Assembly: GCA_021014325.1 (NCBI GenBank)
Contig: JAJGQC010000661.1
Location: forward strand, 124,001 to 188,000
Source: Plazaster borealis
Lineage: Eukaryota; Echinodermata; Asteroidea; Forcipulatida; Labidiasteridae
Length of the DNA stretch: 64,000 bases
Direction of reading: 5' to 3'
Within the stretch, counting starts at the first letter, position 1. Each line of letters starts with the position of its first letter. This document shows, in pieces, positions 53,138 through 63,487 of this stretch. Made by a program: the position numbers and the translations under genes. The notes under the pieces were generated by a model. It saw only the letters and a list, made by a program, of their open reading frames with translations, was not told the origin of the DNA and did not search any database.

Positions 53138-53375
53138 TTAAGCCCTCAGTCCTTCAAACTCTTTCATTGGCGAAGAGGATCTAGAAGGAGGGGTGAGACC
53201 AACCTTTAGATTTGCGCACAGCATTTGTGAGTCATAAGCATCGCATAGCCCTGTAATGTCACTCATATCAGCACAGTGGAGGCTGTCACTGGTTGCATTC
53301 AGTACCATAAAACAAGCCCTTCCCAAGTAATAAGTCACATCCAGCTCCTTGGCTGAGGCAACTGTTTTACTTATA
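53138..53375 (-). CDS. Last coding exon of an unidentified minus-strand gene
   Basis: On the minus strand a strong acceptor (TGCTTTCTTTTCACAG) is followed by 78 codons in phase 2, reading ISKTVASAKELDVTYYLGRA, then CFMVLNATSDSLHCADMSDI and so on, ending in a serine/proline tail SRSSSPMKEFEGLRA and TAA. Composition is more coding-like than its surroundings, and the open frame ends at the splice site as expected for a terminal exon. I do not recognise the protein. Upstream exons (higher coordinates) were not identified, so they are probably beyond transposon-rich introns. The gene converges on RPTOR, with about 4.2 kb between the two stop codons. The stop codon lies within 2 bp of a MITE end. 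Confidence 0.6.
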
Positions 53376-53792
53376 CTGTGAAAAGAAAGCACAAGTATGC
53401 TACACGTTAAAGGTAGGGGCATAGATTGGTTTTTGTCAACGTAATGCTGATTTATAGGCAAAACTATCAAGAAAGTAACCTGTGACTAAAGTTTCAGCTG
53501 AATACATTATCTACTTGTACTTTAAGGGGTTGGATAGCATATTTGAACATGTGGCGATGCATAATTTTTGTTCAAATCAAAATTAACAAGAACAAAATTA
53601 ACAAGAACAAAATATACGGAAATCTTTATCACAATAGGTGCTCTTTTTTAAAGTTCTAAGACAAAAAAGGAAAAACAGGGGAAGTGGCATTTTATTGCTT
53701 TGGAGAATATACAGGACTTGTTTAATGGATGTTAAATTTTCATCAAGGATACAAGAATATTATTTGGTTTGTTACCCATACACCAATGTGTG
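53376..53792. other. Unassigned, possibly intron of the minus-strand gene
   Basis: AT-rich, no repeat family and no further exon recognised on the minus strand. A small plus-strand open frame (53638-53844) has no domain. Confidence 0.3.
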
Positions 53793-53952
53793 TTTAAAGG
53801 CACTGTACACGTTTGGTAATTACTCAAAATATATATTAGCATAAAAACTTACTTGGTAACGAGCAACAGAGAGTTATTGATAGTATAAAACATTGTGAGA
53901 AACGACTCCCTCTGAAGTAACGTAGTTTTTGAGAAAGAGGTAATTTCGCACG
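53793..53952. mobile_element. ACACGTTTGGTAATTACTC-family MITE, truncated
   Basis: It starts TTTAAAGGCACTGTACACGT and is nearly identical to the left half of 42551-42934 up to GAGAAAGAGGTAATTTC. It is then cut by a C-run-containing sequence (CACGTGCCCC onward) that resembles the right-end region near 55836-55922. Confidence 0.8.
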
Positions 53953-54248
53953 TGCCCCCCCCCCACAAATTTCCAGCGCCCCCCCCCCCCGGTGGCCCCC
54001 ATGAAAAAATTGCAATAGTGCCCACACAAAAAGAAAGTTAAAAGAATGAAAACAAAACATTACACATCTGTATTTGTAGGCCTTCATTTACAATAAAGTA
54101 AAACAAAACTTTAGTCGTATTCAAAGCCAACAATTACTGTTTAACTTATGCTGTGGGGATTGTCGCTATCATCACCGGAAGCGCGCGCGCCCACGTGTTG
54201 ATCAATGCAATGCAGCGGAATGAACAGCAGTTGGTGTGCTGCACGCTA

Positions 54249-54377
54249 CGCTGGTAAACGATAACCAACATAAGCCGTTGGTAATTGCCATCGTTGCGCG
54301 CTGCCTACGCGCACGCGCAACGATGGTCCAAATAAACCAATGTTTTGTACATGAACCGTTGGTTATCGTTACCAGCG
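54249..54377. mobile_element. Short MITE with nested inverted repeats
   Basis: CGCTGGTAAACGATAACCAA mirrors TTGGTTATCGTTACCAGCG, with AAGCCGTTGG and its partner inside. The centre carries CCATCGTTGCGCG against CGCGCAACGATGG. The centre is GC-rich and the whole 129 bp can fold. Confidence 0.8.
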
Positions 54378-54566
54378 ATTACGGCGGCGGCCATATTGCT
54401 ACCGGAAGGCGAGGATTCTGAAAAACAGTGAGATTTTAACTTTTTTTTGAGGAGTGGATTTTCGAGGAGTGGATTTTCTGGACCCGCGCCGAGCTCACTG
54501 TGAGAACAAAAAACACGTAGAGCCTAATTTTCGCGAGATCCGGTTTCAAAAGAGAACTCCATCTGC

Positions 54567-55687
54567 CAAGGGCGTCGATGGGTGGGGGACGGGGGGGTGT
54601 CCCCCCCCCCACTTTTTAGACTAGGGGGGACAGCATATCAGATGTCCCCCCCCCACACACTTTTTGATTGACTGTTTCATTAGAAATATGGAATAAAATG
54701 TAAACATATAATTAAAATTTGTGTTCAAATAAAATAATAGCGGACAAACGGTGAAATGTCTTTCAAATATTTTTTCTTTATAGACTGATGGACCACGTCC
54801 AGAATCAGGGGGGGGGGTAACGCCACCAACGCGCCACCTACGTTGAAAATAATCTCATTCGACTCTCGCGACGTGCATGGACTGGTCGAAGCTCCACAAC
54901 AAAACACGGCCTAGTACACGTACATACACAGGGTATACACATATTCCCTATGTGTATACATGTACATGAAGCCTATCGTACAAGATTTGAATTACACGCG
55001 TGCCGTTGAAAAGCTTGGGCGAGTCAATCTTATAAGAGGGTATTGTTATCTTCAAATCTTGTAAATTCACCATATCTTTACACTATAGAGAACATTCGTA
55101 AATGTTTTTTTTTGCGTTACCAACTGCTTCAGTAATTTAATAATTTAATAAACAACATACATTTAACGTAAACGACATGTATTACATATCTGTTTAAGAT
55201 GTGTACTTTGCCTCATAATTAATATTACCTACGGCAAATGTTCCCGTCCGTTGACATCCGTTTGACGGACGATCGTTTGCACGCAAACCAAGTATAGCAG
55301 AAACCATTTTCTCAAAAAAACATTCTAAAAATCGTGAAATATCTAGAGGATGTACGGAGGGATTTTCAGCGAAAAAAATCAGAGGATGAACGATACGAAT
55401 TTTCACATTTTGTCGAAATTTGTAGCCATTAGGGAGATGTTTTGGAATGAAATTCCCACCTGGACCCATTCATACACGTTAGCTGCTGCATAAACCAACG
55501 GAAAATTGTCGGTAATATTTTTACGCACTCTTCATAAAAACAACCACCTTAACAATTGAAAATGCTCTTACAACAGAAATTAAATGTAAAAGTAATGGTA
55601 TGGGGTGCAAATAATGTAAGATTTTTTTAAAGACTTGCTCGCCCGTCCCCCCCCCCCCCCACTTTTCAGTAGCGATCGACGCCCTTG
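54567..55687. mobile_element. hAT-type non-autonomous transposon with perfect 8-bp target duplication
   Basis: The ends are CAAGGGCGTCGATGGGTGGG and, at the right, GATCGACGCCCTTG. The octamer CCATCTGC lies directly outside both ends (54559-54566 and 55688-55695). Eight-bp duplications with CA(A/G)GG..CC(T/C)TG ends are characteristic of the hAT superfamily. Long C/G runs sit just inside each end. The interior (from about 54812) matches 190-1258 but has no transposase frame, so it depends on a partner element. Confidence 0.88.
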
Positions 55688-55835
55688 CCATCTGCAGGTA
55701 CATTTAAATGTAAAGGGCAACAAGTTTCTTATAGGATTTTGTACATGGCCCTCTATATGAGGTTCGTGGAGACGATAGCGGATCAAACCTCATAGTTCTA
55801 GGGCTAGGAGTACATGACCCCACTACTGACACACC

Positions 55836-55922
55836 CATTCTCCCTGCCCCCCCCCCCCACTTGGAAGCAATGCCCCATGTGCCCCCCCCCCCCCCACCGA
55901 AAAATTCCTAGCTACGCCGCTG
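55836..55922. mobile_element. Right end of a hAT-like element
   Basis: Two C runs are followed by CCTAGCTACGCCGCTG. The reverse complement, CAGCGGCGTAGCTAGG, is a typical hAT-family terminus in many animals. No matching left end was found, and the next MITE begins at once. Confidence 0.6.
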
Positions 55923-56260
55923 CCAATGACTCAAAACAAAAATCACCATAAAAACTTACTTGGTAACGGAGAGCTGTTGATAGTATAAAACATTGTAGGA
56001 AACGCTCTGAAGTAACGTAGTTTTCGAGAAAGAGGTAATTTCTCACTAAAGTAAAATAACAAAAACTTCTTGCAAGAAGTTTTTATTCCTATATCTGAAA
56101 GCACACAAATTTGCACAACAAGGGTGTTTTTTCTTTCATCGTTTTCTTGCAACTTTGATGACCAATTGAGCCCAAATTTTCACAGGCTTGTTATTTTATG
56201 CATAATGTTGGGATACACCAAGTGAGAACTCTGGTCTTTGACAATTACCAAACGTGTTCA
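55922..56260. mobile_element. ACACGTTTGGTAATTACTC-family MITE, left-truncated
   Basis: It begins inside the family at ATGACTCAAAAC and proceeds through CTGAAGTAACGTAGTTTTCG and TGTTGGGATACACCAAGTGA to ACAATTACCAAACGTGTTC. Confidence 0.8.
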
Positions 56261-57317
56261 GAGATCATATGTTACAGCAGCGGAGCAGAATACAGCTTAA
56301 CAAGGTGGGCTACCCGCCCCCACGGCTACGACGTTGCCGCCCAGGGCATACTCGAAATAAACTTTAAAAAAATATTCGCAAGAATTGTAGCTGTGTTTAA
56401 TTCTGGCAGCTTGCTGTGTGATGAATTTAACAACGCCATTCTGCTCAATCACACCACGAACCCGCCGCCGTCACAACAACGAATGTCAGACAACTCGTCC
56501 GTCGGACAACTCGCCAGTCAGACAACTCGACGGGTCAGATCCCCTTCTTTAAACTGGTGGCCTCAACTCAAGTACAAAGTATCCTAAATCATCTCTTATG
56601 AAATGGCAGTCTTAGCAGATCAGTGTATTGTACATGTTTAACAAAACCATCACAACAATTATATTTTGATTTACGGACATAGCGGCCTATCCATCAACGC
56701 AACTGTGCTTTGTTGGCCTTGCTCTATGGTTGTTCGAAGTTCCCTAAACATCACCTTCGTTTACCCATTTCCAAAATCGAAAAGTCCTGGCGAATTTTCC
56801 AATGCGCATGAACGCTGACCGACTGATTGGAGTAATACACAACTTAATCAGACAAACGCACATTTGGACAACGAAGCAAAATGGCGTTTATTTTCATCTC
56901 ACTTGGACTTGCGATTTTCAGACATCTTTTTAGGCATTTAGAATTGTTCGATTCTGCCTGTTTTCTGGCTGTATATATTTGGGAAACCCTTCTCGATAGG
57001 TAAGAATATAATTCAGTGTAATTTGACCTAAATAAGGGGATAAATTGGTGGCTTGCAGCAGAAAGTTTACCGCGTTCAATGCAACGGAGGAGTCCAACCT
57101 GGGCTAGACCGCACATGTTTGATTGATGATCTTATTAAGTGCGTGAATGCTTTTCCATTATCTTGAATCTGACTGACTGTAATGCACGTACACATTATTT
57201 TGGAAGAAATACAGGGTTTAGTCCCTTTGCAGAAAATCCTCTGTTCCAGCTCTGTCCAGGATGTGGATACACTTTTTATAGTGCCTGGGCCCAATTTCAT
57301 GGAGCTAAAAATATGGA
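56261..57317. other. Unassigned; no supported gene
   Basis: A 129-codon plus frame (56198-56587) starts inside the preceding MITE. It carries an ACAACTCG motif three times near 56488-56533 but no known domain. A 90-codon minus frame (56844-57116) is likewise unrecognised. CCTGGGCCCAATTTCATGGA at 57284 is a terminal fragment of the GGGCCCAATTTCAT MITE family. Confidence 0.35.
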
Positions 57318-57652
57318 TTTAAGGTAACGTACATGGTACACGTTTGGTATGACTCAAAACAAATATTAGCATAAAAGTTACTTGGTAACAATCAACGGAG
57401 AGCTGTTGATAGTAAATAACATTGTAGGAAACGACTCCCTCTGAAGTAACGTAGTTTTTGAGAAAGAGGTAATTTCTCACTAAAATAATAAAAACTTCTT
57501 GTAGGAAGTTTATTCCTATATCTGAAAGCACACAAATTTGTACAACAACAAACAAGTGTTTTTTCTTTCATCATTTTCTTGCAACTTCGATGACCAATTG
57601 AGCCCAAATTTTCACAGACTTGTTATTTTATGCATATGTTGGGATACACCAA
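57318..57652. mobile_element. ACACGTTTGGTAATTACTC-family MITE, right end missing
   Basis: It begins near GGTACACGTTTGGTATGACT and follows the family to TGTTGGGATACACCA, then stops before the terminal AATTACCAAACGTG block. Confidence 0.8.
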
Positions 57653-57916
57653 GATTAGCCCCATTAATAGTGCCAATACTCTGGACTTCCTCCGATCCTT
57701 GGCCCTACGCCCATGTACCTCCAGGAGGTGACATTTGTTTTCGAAAAGAAACATGCGTATTTATGCAAAGATTTATTACCCAGTTGTCACTTCTTGTAGC
57801 TCATTTGTGGACAGCATGTGACAACATCTTTCACATGGGCCAAAGATCTTGTGTGTAGCAATTATGGTTCTTCACATATGAATTTGTTTTCAATATTAAA
57901 CATTGATTTCATGTTA

Positions 57917-57936
57917 TGACGTCATCGGTGACGTCA
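57917..57936. promoter_or_regulatory. Two consensus CRE octamers in an inverted repeat
   Basis: TGACGTCA occurs at 57917-57924 and 57929-57936, inside the imperfect palindrome TTATGACGTCATCGGTGACG. Full CREs bind CREB/ATF factors in animals. The pair lies about 490 bp upstream of the candidate exon at 58429. Whether it is a promoter here is inference, since MITEs in this window also carry TGACGTCA. Confidence 0.4.
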
Positions 57937-58428
57937 TAAACCTTTGCGGGTTTCATTGACTTACTACGGTCTAAAAACATGGGTAGTTCAAACAGTTACT
58001 TGAGCGAGAATTTTTGAACGGAGATGCTATTCAAACTTGTTTATAATGTGTTTGTTTGTCATTTAATTATAATTTTGATGTGTTTTCTGAATTTTTCGTA
58101 ATTATCAATCAAAATTAGGCCCCAACCTCAAGGTTTTGAAAAACTGAAAACACTTCTGCCGTTTGCGGTGCGCTTCCATGTGATGTCATTTGTGGGGTTA
58201 AGCTTAAGACTAGGAGTTAGCTTCTAACGTAAACAACAAGGACACCGTTGTTTGTGGATGGGAATTCGATAGTTTGCAAACAAATTTAGTTAATTAACAA
58301 AGTTTCTTGTGTGCTGGGATAATAACTTTTTCAACACATTCAATAAATACGATTGCACCGTCACTATCATAAAAGTGGTCTTCATATATGGTACCAACTA
58401 AAAACCCTCGTAAAACAAACCGTCAATA

Positions 58429-58660
58429 ATGGTCTGGCTCCCCACCCCTCCCACAAGCTCACTGCTAGACCGGCAAGTTGGGGAGTTCACTTTCCCGGAT
58501 TTGTCTCTCTGGCCCCATGAAACACGGCAGCGGCTGTACAGGATATGCCCCAAGGTTTACGTTCAAGAAGCTCCCATGCTGGTGCGCCTTAAAACACGCT
58601 TCCCTTGCACGAAATCTCTGAATGTGAATCTTACGTTCGATTTTTCATCATTATTTACGA
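58429..58660 (+). CDS. Candidate first exon or gene fragment, unidentified
   Basis: A GC-richer island in AT-rich DNA starts with ATG at 58429 and reads MVWLPTPPTSSLLDRQVGEF, then TFPDLSLWPHETRQRLYRIC and PKVYVQEAPMLVRLKTRFPC. Charged and hydrophobic residues are balanced and unlike the transposon-derived frames around it. No convincing donor closes it, and no downstream exon is recognised. It could be a first exon, a retrocopy or chance. I do not recognise the protein. Confidence 0.25.
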
Positions 58661-58773
58661 CTTGTATCCATAATCTGAATACATAGTCTTTTCTGTCAAA
58701 TACTCATGAATAATTGTAATGAAATCATAATAACAATTGGTCAGTAATTTACTCTTATACGGCTGGAAGTAAA

Positions 58774-58991
58774 CAGGGGCGGATCCAGGATTTTCCAAAC
58801 GGGGGGGCGTGAAAATATACCAAGCAGCAAAATGATAAATGAAGTTTGTTGCGCCTGCGTAACACAAAGCTTCCCCATTTCTCCCTCCCCTTCTCACTCT
58901 CTCCCTCTTTGTTTCTGTTCTGCCTCTTTTTTTTTTTTAATATTAATATGGGCGTGTGCCCCCCACGCCCCCCCCCCTGGATCCGCGCCTG
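58774..58991. mobile_element. hAT-like MITE, CAGGGGCGGATCCAGG ends
   Basis: CAGGGGCGGATCCAGGATTT with a G run at the left mirrors a C run with CCTGGATCCGCGCCTG at the right. It is 218 bp. A clean 8-bp duplication is not evident. A minus-strand frame through it (58655-58897) is not a gene. Confidence 0.75.
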
Positions 58992-59152
58992 ATAAAACTA
59001 TCTCCGAAGATCTCGAGGGTTATTAGTATTAGCAGTTGCAGGTGATATAATGTGACACAAATGGTTGTGCTGGTGGATTTTAATTTGGTAAGCACAATTT
59101 TGTTGTGCTTACTTGTTGAGCTTAAGCAGCTCTATAATATTGGGCCTTGTTG

Positions 59153-59312
59153 TTTAAGGGCAGGGTGTACTTTTGGTAATTGTCAAAGACCAGTATCCTC
59201 ACTCGGTGTATCCCAACATATGCAGAAAAAAACAAAAATGTGAAAAATTGGGCTAAATTGGTCATCGAAGTTGCAAGAAAATAGTGAAAGAAAAAAAACC
59301 CTTGCATAGAAT
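59153..59312. mobile_element. ACACGTTTGGTAATTACTC-family fragment, reversed
   Basis: TTAAGGGCAGGGTGTAC, TTTTGGTAATTGTCAAAGAC, CACTCGGTGTATCCCAACAT and ATTGGTCATCGAAGTTGCAA correspond to the right half of the family read in the opposite direction. A fragment of the GGGCCC family (AAGCAGCTCTATAATATTGG) immediately precedes it. Confidence 0.75.
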
Positions 59313-59336
59313 TGTGTGCTTTCAGATGCTTGAGAA

Positions 59337-59650
59337 AGGCAACATTTGAAAACCTACATCAAGTAGTTGTGACGTCATCAAGTGTTTAAATACAGTAGAT
59401 CAAAGTTTAATAACTAGAGATTCAGTTTTTGTGACATCACAAAAACAAAGGTGTTCGAGAGTAATGTCAAGGTGTTCGAGAGTAAGGGCATATGATAGAT
59501 CAAGACACGGGCAACATTTGAAAACCTACATCAAGTAGTTGTGACGTCATCAAGTGTTGAAATACAGTAGATCAAAGTTTAATAACTAGAGATTCAGTTT
59601 TTGTGACATCACAAAAACAAGTTTTTTGAGAGTAATGTCATCAAATTATG
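59337..59650. repeat. Two-copy tandem duplication of about 170 bp
   Basis: GCAACATTTGAAAACCTACA, TCAAGTAGTTGTGACGTCAT and TAACTAGAGATTCAGTTTTT recur from about 59337 and 59508, nearly identical. Confidence 0.85.
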
Positions 59651-60060
59651 AGTGACTGATTTGGTGTCAACAAGTTATGATTTTTCAAGTAATAAATTTC
59701 ATCTTCCAGTTTGAACAGGAAGTCAAGGTCAAATGAGGTCACAGGTAGCGTTTCTTAAATCTTTGGAGCCCTTTCTGATGATGTATAGATGATAAAAATC
59801 CAGTATGTGGTTCAGGAGTTCTGATTTTTGTTTTGAAATTTGAAATTTCATCTTCCGGTTTGAACAGGAAGTAAAGGTCAGTTGGGGTCACATTCTGTAT
59901 ATATCGTTTCTAAAGTTGTTACATACTTTCACAATGATGAATAGATTGTAAAAATCGAATGAGTTGTTCAGAAATTAAGATATTTTTTAAATATTAAATT
60001 TCAACTTCCGGTTTGAACCGGAAGTTGAAAACTTCACAATTCATACTTTAAGAAATACTC
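59651..60060. repeat. Degenerate three-copy repeat with CTTCCGGTTTGAAC..GGAAGT
   Basis: ATTTCATCTTCCAGTTTGAA, ATTTCATCTTCCGGTTTGAA and AACTTCCGGTTTGAACCGGA mark three units (about 59695, 59846 and 60000). Each is followed by AGGTCA-type sequence or a related block. The motif is a short palindrome, CTTCCGG..CCGGAAG. The family continues as the minisatellite at 61181-61760. Confidence 0.7.
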
Positions 60061-60209
60061 ATACTTTTTACATACACATTACTCGAAATGTTTACATCAT
60101 TTTGTAGATTTTTAAGCCTTCTCAAACTTGTCCACAGAGTTGTAACCTTTTTGACCTTGTTTTATGGTTGAAATCGGGTATACATTGACCGGCTGTCAAA
60201 CCGCTGGGA

Positions 60210-60800
60210 AAAACTTCATTGAAAACACACACAATACGCGATCTAAGCCAGTTAGACGGTGAGCGGCTGCTCGCTCCATTGAATCAACCGCAACGTTCAA
60301 ATTCTATCAAACATGCTTGAAGTCTAGTCCCTGTTCAAGGTTTGCACACCCTGATTTTGACATTACGCTTTGTTAGTCTCTAACAAAACAGCCGTCCGTG
60401 CAAATCTAGCTAACAATCAAATGTAAGACTTTTGAAAAATTCATAGCTCAAGAACTACACAATGGATTTGTACAATCTCTACATTATCAGACAAGTCTTT
60501 TAAAATCCAAAACACGCTACATATAAAGTGACCCCATTTGAAATTGAATTCTGGTTCAAAATATAAGTTGAACATTTCGTTAGTATTAATTCGCACAAAA
60601 AATCTGGTATCGAATGACCCACTCTAAAATTAATCCGCGTATTAAAAGAACTGCACTGAATACACACACAACGCGCTATGTTAGTTTTGAACGATGGGCG
60701 GCTGCTTGTTCCATTGAATTACACAAAAGGTTCAAAGTCTGTTCACGCAACTTGATTTGGCGTTGTAATTCTTTGTTAGTCTCTAAAACAGCCGAGAAAT
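60210..60800. repeat. Diverged ~440-bp spaced duplication
   Basis: ACACACACAATACGCGATCT, GAGCGGCTGCTCGCTCCATT and TTTGTTAGTCTCTAACAAAA (60221-60390) are echoed by ACACACACAACGCGCTATGT, GGGCGGCTGCTTGTTCCATT and TTTGTTAGTCTCTAAAACAG (60661-60790). The minus-strand and plus-strand open frames here have no recognisable domain. Confidence 0.7.
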
Positions 60801-60861
60801 TTAACATCCAAAATGTTAGGTATGGTTCTACTGAAGTCATCAAATGTCATGTGACGTCAAC

Positions 60862-60931
60862 TTAAAGGCACTGAACACGTTTGAAAATTGTCAAAGACCA
60901 GTGTTCTCACTTGGTGTATCCCAACTTGTAT
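60862..60931. mobile_element. Terminal fragment of the ACACGTTTGGTAATTACTC family
   Basis: TTAAAGGCACTGAACACGTT, TGTCAAAGACCAGTGTTCTC and TTGGTGTATCCCAACTTG. It is followed by an ATAATA microsatellite (60947-60970). Confidence 0.75.
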
Positions 60932-61180
60932 TTGTTGAGGTCAAATAAATAATAATAATAATAATAATAACTAGACATTAGGTGTTTGTGAACAAACACA
61001 AAGCTGTTCCGTGTTATTTTGCTTCGATTAAGTGCTTCAAAGCTTTAAAGTTGGTGTGATTTCAAGATAGAAGACTCTTGACCTTTGACAGCTAGGCCCT
61101 TTTTAACTTAAGTGTGCCTAAAAACCTAAACCTGGTCTTCATTCTGATACTGAATTGAAAGGAGCTTTTTAACCATAAAT

Positions 61181-61760
61181 AAAGGTCAACATGGGGTCAT
61201 GGTAACCCTTGTCTAACATTTAATGCTTAAAGGGTTTATAACTGAAAAGAAATTGAAAATCGGGTGTGTAGTTCTTGAGATATGGTCCCACTTCCGGTTG
61301 GAAGTAAAGGTCAACATGGGGTCACGGTTACCAAAGGCTAATCTCCAATGCCAAAGGATTATATAACTGGAAAAAGTTTGAAAATCGGTTGTGTAGTTCT
61401 TGAGATATGGTGCCACTTTTGGTTGACCCAGAAGTAAAGGTCAACATGGGGTCACGGTTACCAAAGGCTAATCTCCAATGCCAAAGGATTATCTAACGGA
61501 AAAAAAGTTTGAAAAAGGTTGTGTAGTTCTTGAGATATGGTCCCACTTCCGGTTGACCTAGAAGTAAAGGTCAACAGGGGTCACGGTTACCCAAGGCTAA
61601 TCTCCAATGCCCAAGGAGTCTATAACTGAAAAAAGTTTGAAAATCGGTTGTGAAGTTCTTGAGATACTGTCTCACTTCCGGTTGACCCGGAAGTAAAGGT
61701 CAAAAGTCTATAACTGAAAAATGTTTGAAAATCGGTTGTGTAGTAAAAGTCAACATGGGG
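61181..61760. repeat. Minisatellite, ~129-bp unit, about 4.5 copies
   Basis: AAAGGTCAACATGGGGTCA or close variants begin units near 61181, 61306, 61436, 61566 and 61695 (spacings 125-130). Each unit contains GGCTAATCTCCAATGCC, GTTTGAAAATCGG, TGTAGTTCTTGAGATATGGT and CACTTCCGGTTGACCC. The last unit is internally deleted. A minus-strand 67-codon frame (61213-61416) is an artefact of the repeat. Confidence 0.9.
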
Positions 61761-62284
61761 TCACGGTTACCTTGTGTGTGCATGACTTAACTTCGGAGGA
61801 AAGTACCCTGCACACAAATTGAATAGTTAACAAGCAATCACTTGGCCACACAGGGCGATTCAAAAGCAGGTTGCTTAGGGGCTCTTTCGAGGCCAACGGT
61901 AAAGCGTGGGAATCGCAAAAATTTGGATAATATTATGAACTATATCGACACATGAATTACATGGATTTGTCGTTAAATTGCATAATTTTTGGAAGAGATA
62001 CTCTTGAATAAATGTAGAATCCTATACTAAGTGAACAAACTGTGCAGACTATTCCCTCTCATCACAGTTTAACTAAAAATGTTGTGATGATGATTGTGCC
62101 CATGTAATTGTACATGCGTAACCTACTCCTGCCGATAGGGGGTCATTTCAACTAATGAGTCATTTCAACTCAATATGGCAAGATTTGTGTGTATATTAAG
62201 CTTATAACTTCCCCTCATATCAACAAGGAATTTCACAAGTTAGTAAGTAGGCCTTAAGCAAACTGAACCCACTTACAAAGAACA
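61761..62284. other. Unassigned
   Basis: Mostly AT-rich, with no open frame and no repeat family recognised apart from a short local ATTTCAACT repetition at about 62145-62170. Confidence 0.35.
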
Positions 62285-62522
62285 GGGCCCAGCTTTATGG
62301 CTCTGCTTACCACAAAACTTGTGCGCTTACAATCACCATTCTCCGCTTACTGTGCAAGCGCTGAATATTTGCGCAGGCTTTGAAGCGAAGAATATGTATC
62401 ATGAGTTAGCACGCGCACAGGAAAAAATTACTGCTAAGCTGTGAAATATGCTTGACGTAAGCATATTTCCCGCTTCCGAAGCATCAATCTTTGCTTACAG
62501 TAGCAGAGTCATGAAATTGGGC
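62285..62522. mobile_element. GGGCCC-family MITE, long variant 1
   Basis: GGGCCCAGCTTTATGGCTCT, GCTTACCAC at the left mirrors AGTAGCAGAGTCATGAAATT, GGGCT at the right. Inner TTCTCCGCTTACTGTGCAAG and GCTAAGCTGTGAAATATGC are shared with the next two copies. Confidence 0.8.
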
Positions 62523-62628
62523 TGGTCTCACAAGATTTGTACACATGAAGCTAACTTCCCCTCATGTATCAACAAGAAATTTCACAAGTTTGAAGTATAG
62601 GCCTAACTAAACCCACTTACACAGAACA

Positions 62629-62851
62629 GGGCAAAATTTCATGGCTCTGCTTACTGCCAAATTCAGTGCTTGTGAACACCATTCTCCGCTTACTGTGCAA
62701 GCGCCAAATTGAATGCGCTAGCTTTGAAGCACACAAGTAAGAAAAATCCCTGCTAATAAGCTGTGAAATATGCTTGACGTAAGCGCAGAATTCACTGCTT
62801 CTGTTAAGCGCCGAATCTTTGTTTCCAGAGCAGAGCCATGAAATTGGGCCC
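62629..62851. mobile_element. GGGCCC-family MITE, long variant 2
   Basis: It ends at the left GGGCAAAATTTCATGGCTCT and at the right GCAGAGCCATGAAATTGGGC, C. It shares TTCTCCGCTTACTGTGCAAG and AGCTGTGAAATATGCTTGAC with variant 1. A 99-codon minus frame across it is incidental. Confidence 0.8.
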
Positions 62852-62895
62852 ATTTTCACAAGATTTTTCATGTGAAGCAAAGTTCCCTTCATATT

Positions 62896-63264
62896 AGGCT
62901 TGGGGACTAGTGACATTTACTACTCGTCTAGTCGCACCTCAAATAGTCGCAACTACGACACTTGTCGCGACTACTTTTTAATTCTCAAGGTGCATTGTGG
63001 CAATGTGTAACGCAAGCGCAATATAGTAAAATTCAAACTCGAAAGGAAAGGATTGTTTCACTGATGTCTGATTGTGTTTGAAGTAATTTATGTTGACGTG
63101 AAAGTCGTAAGCGACACAACTGGTTCACCAAACAGGTAGTCGCGACAATTTTTGTAGTAGTCGTGGCGGCATCAATAACCGAGTAGTTGAAAAATGGTAG
63201 TCGCAACTCAACTAATGATTTAATAGTTGCTACTATGACACTAGTCGCATTCGTCGCCCAGGTC
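62896..63264. mobile_element. MITE of the AGGCCTGGGCGACTAGTG family, long copy
   Basis: AGGCTTGGGGACTAGTGACA at the left mirrors ATGACACTAGTCGCATTCGT, CGCCCAGGTCT at the right, with many internal AGTCGC/GCGACT repeats. It sits between two GGGCCC-family MITEs. Confidence 0.72.
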
Positions 63265-63294
63265 TACTATATCATGGAATTGCACGGGCCAAGT

Positions 63295-63460
63295 AAAGCC
63301 CGGTTCATAGCTCCTGCGAATGCGAAACAAATTTTTACGTCACAGGGCTGTTTTTGCAGCGAAATTTCGCAGGGAGTTGAGCACAAGTCAACTGAAGCAA
63401 ATTATTCGTTGCGAATTTGTGTCATAATTCGTATCGGGTTTGCATTCGCAGGAACACAAG
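63295..63460. mobile_element. AAGCCCGGTTCATA-family MITE, right end lost
   Basis: AAGCCCGGTTCATAGCTCCT, GCGAATGCGAAACAAA at the left is partly mirrored by GTTTGCATTCGCAGGAACA at the right, where the terminal GTATGAACCGGGCTT block has been lost. Confidence 0.75.
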
Positions 63461-63487
63461 TAAGTAAAGCAAACTAAACCCAGCGTA

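Noticed and set aside
54725..55786. Minus-strand frames inside the 54.6-55.7 kb element as a transposase
   Set aside because: Frames are 60-91 codons, overlap one another, contain poly-Gly/Pro from G/C runs and show no DDE or BED features.
58655..59026. Open frames over the C-rich tract
   Set aside because: They translate the hAT-like MITE and its C run on either strand.
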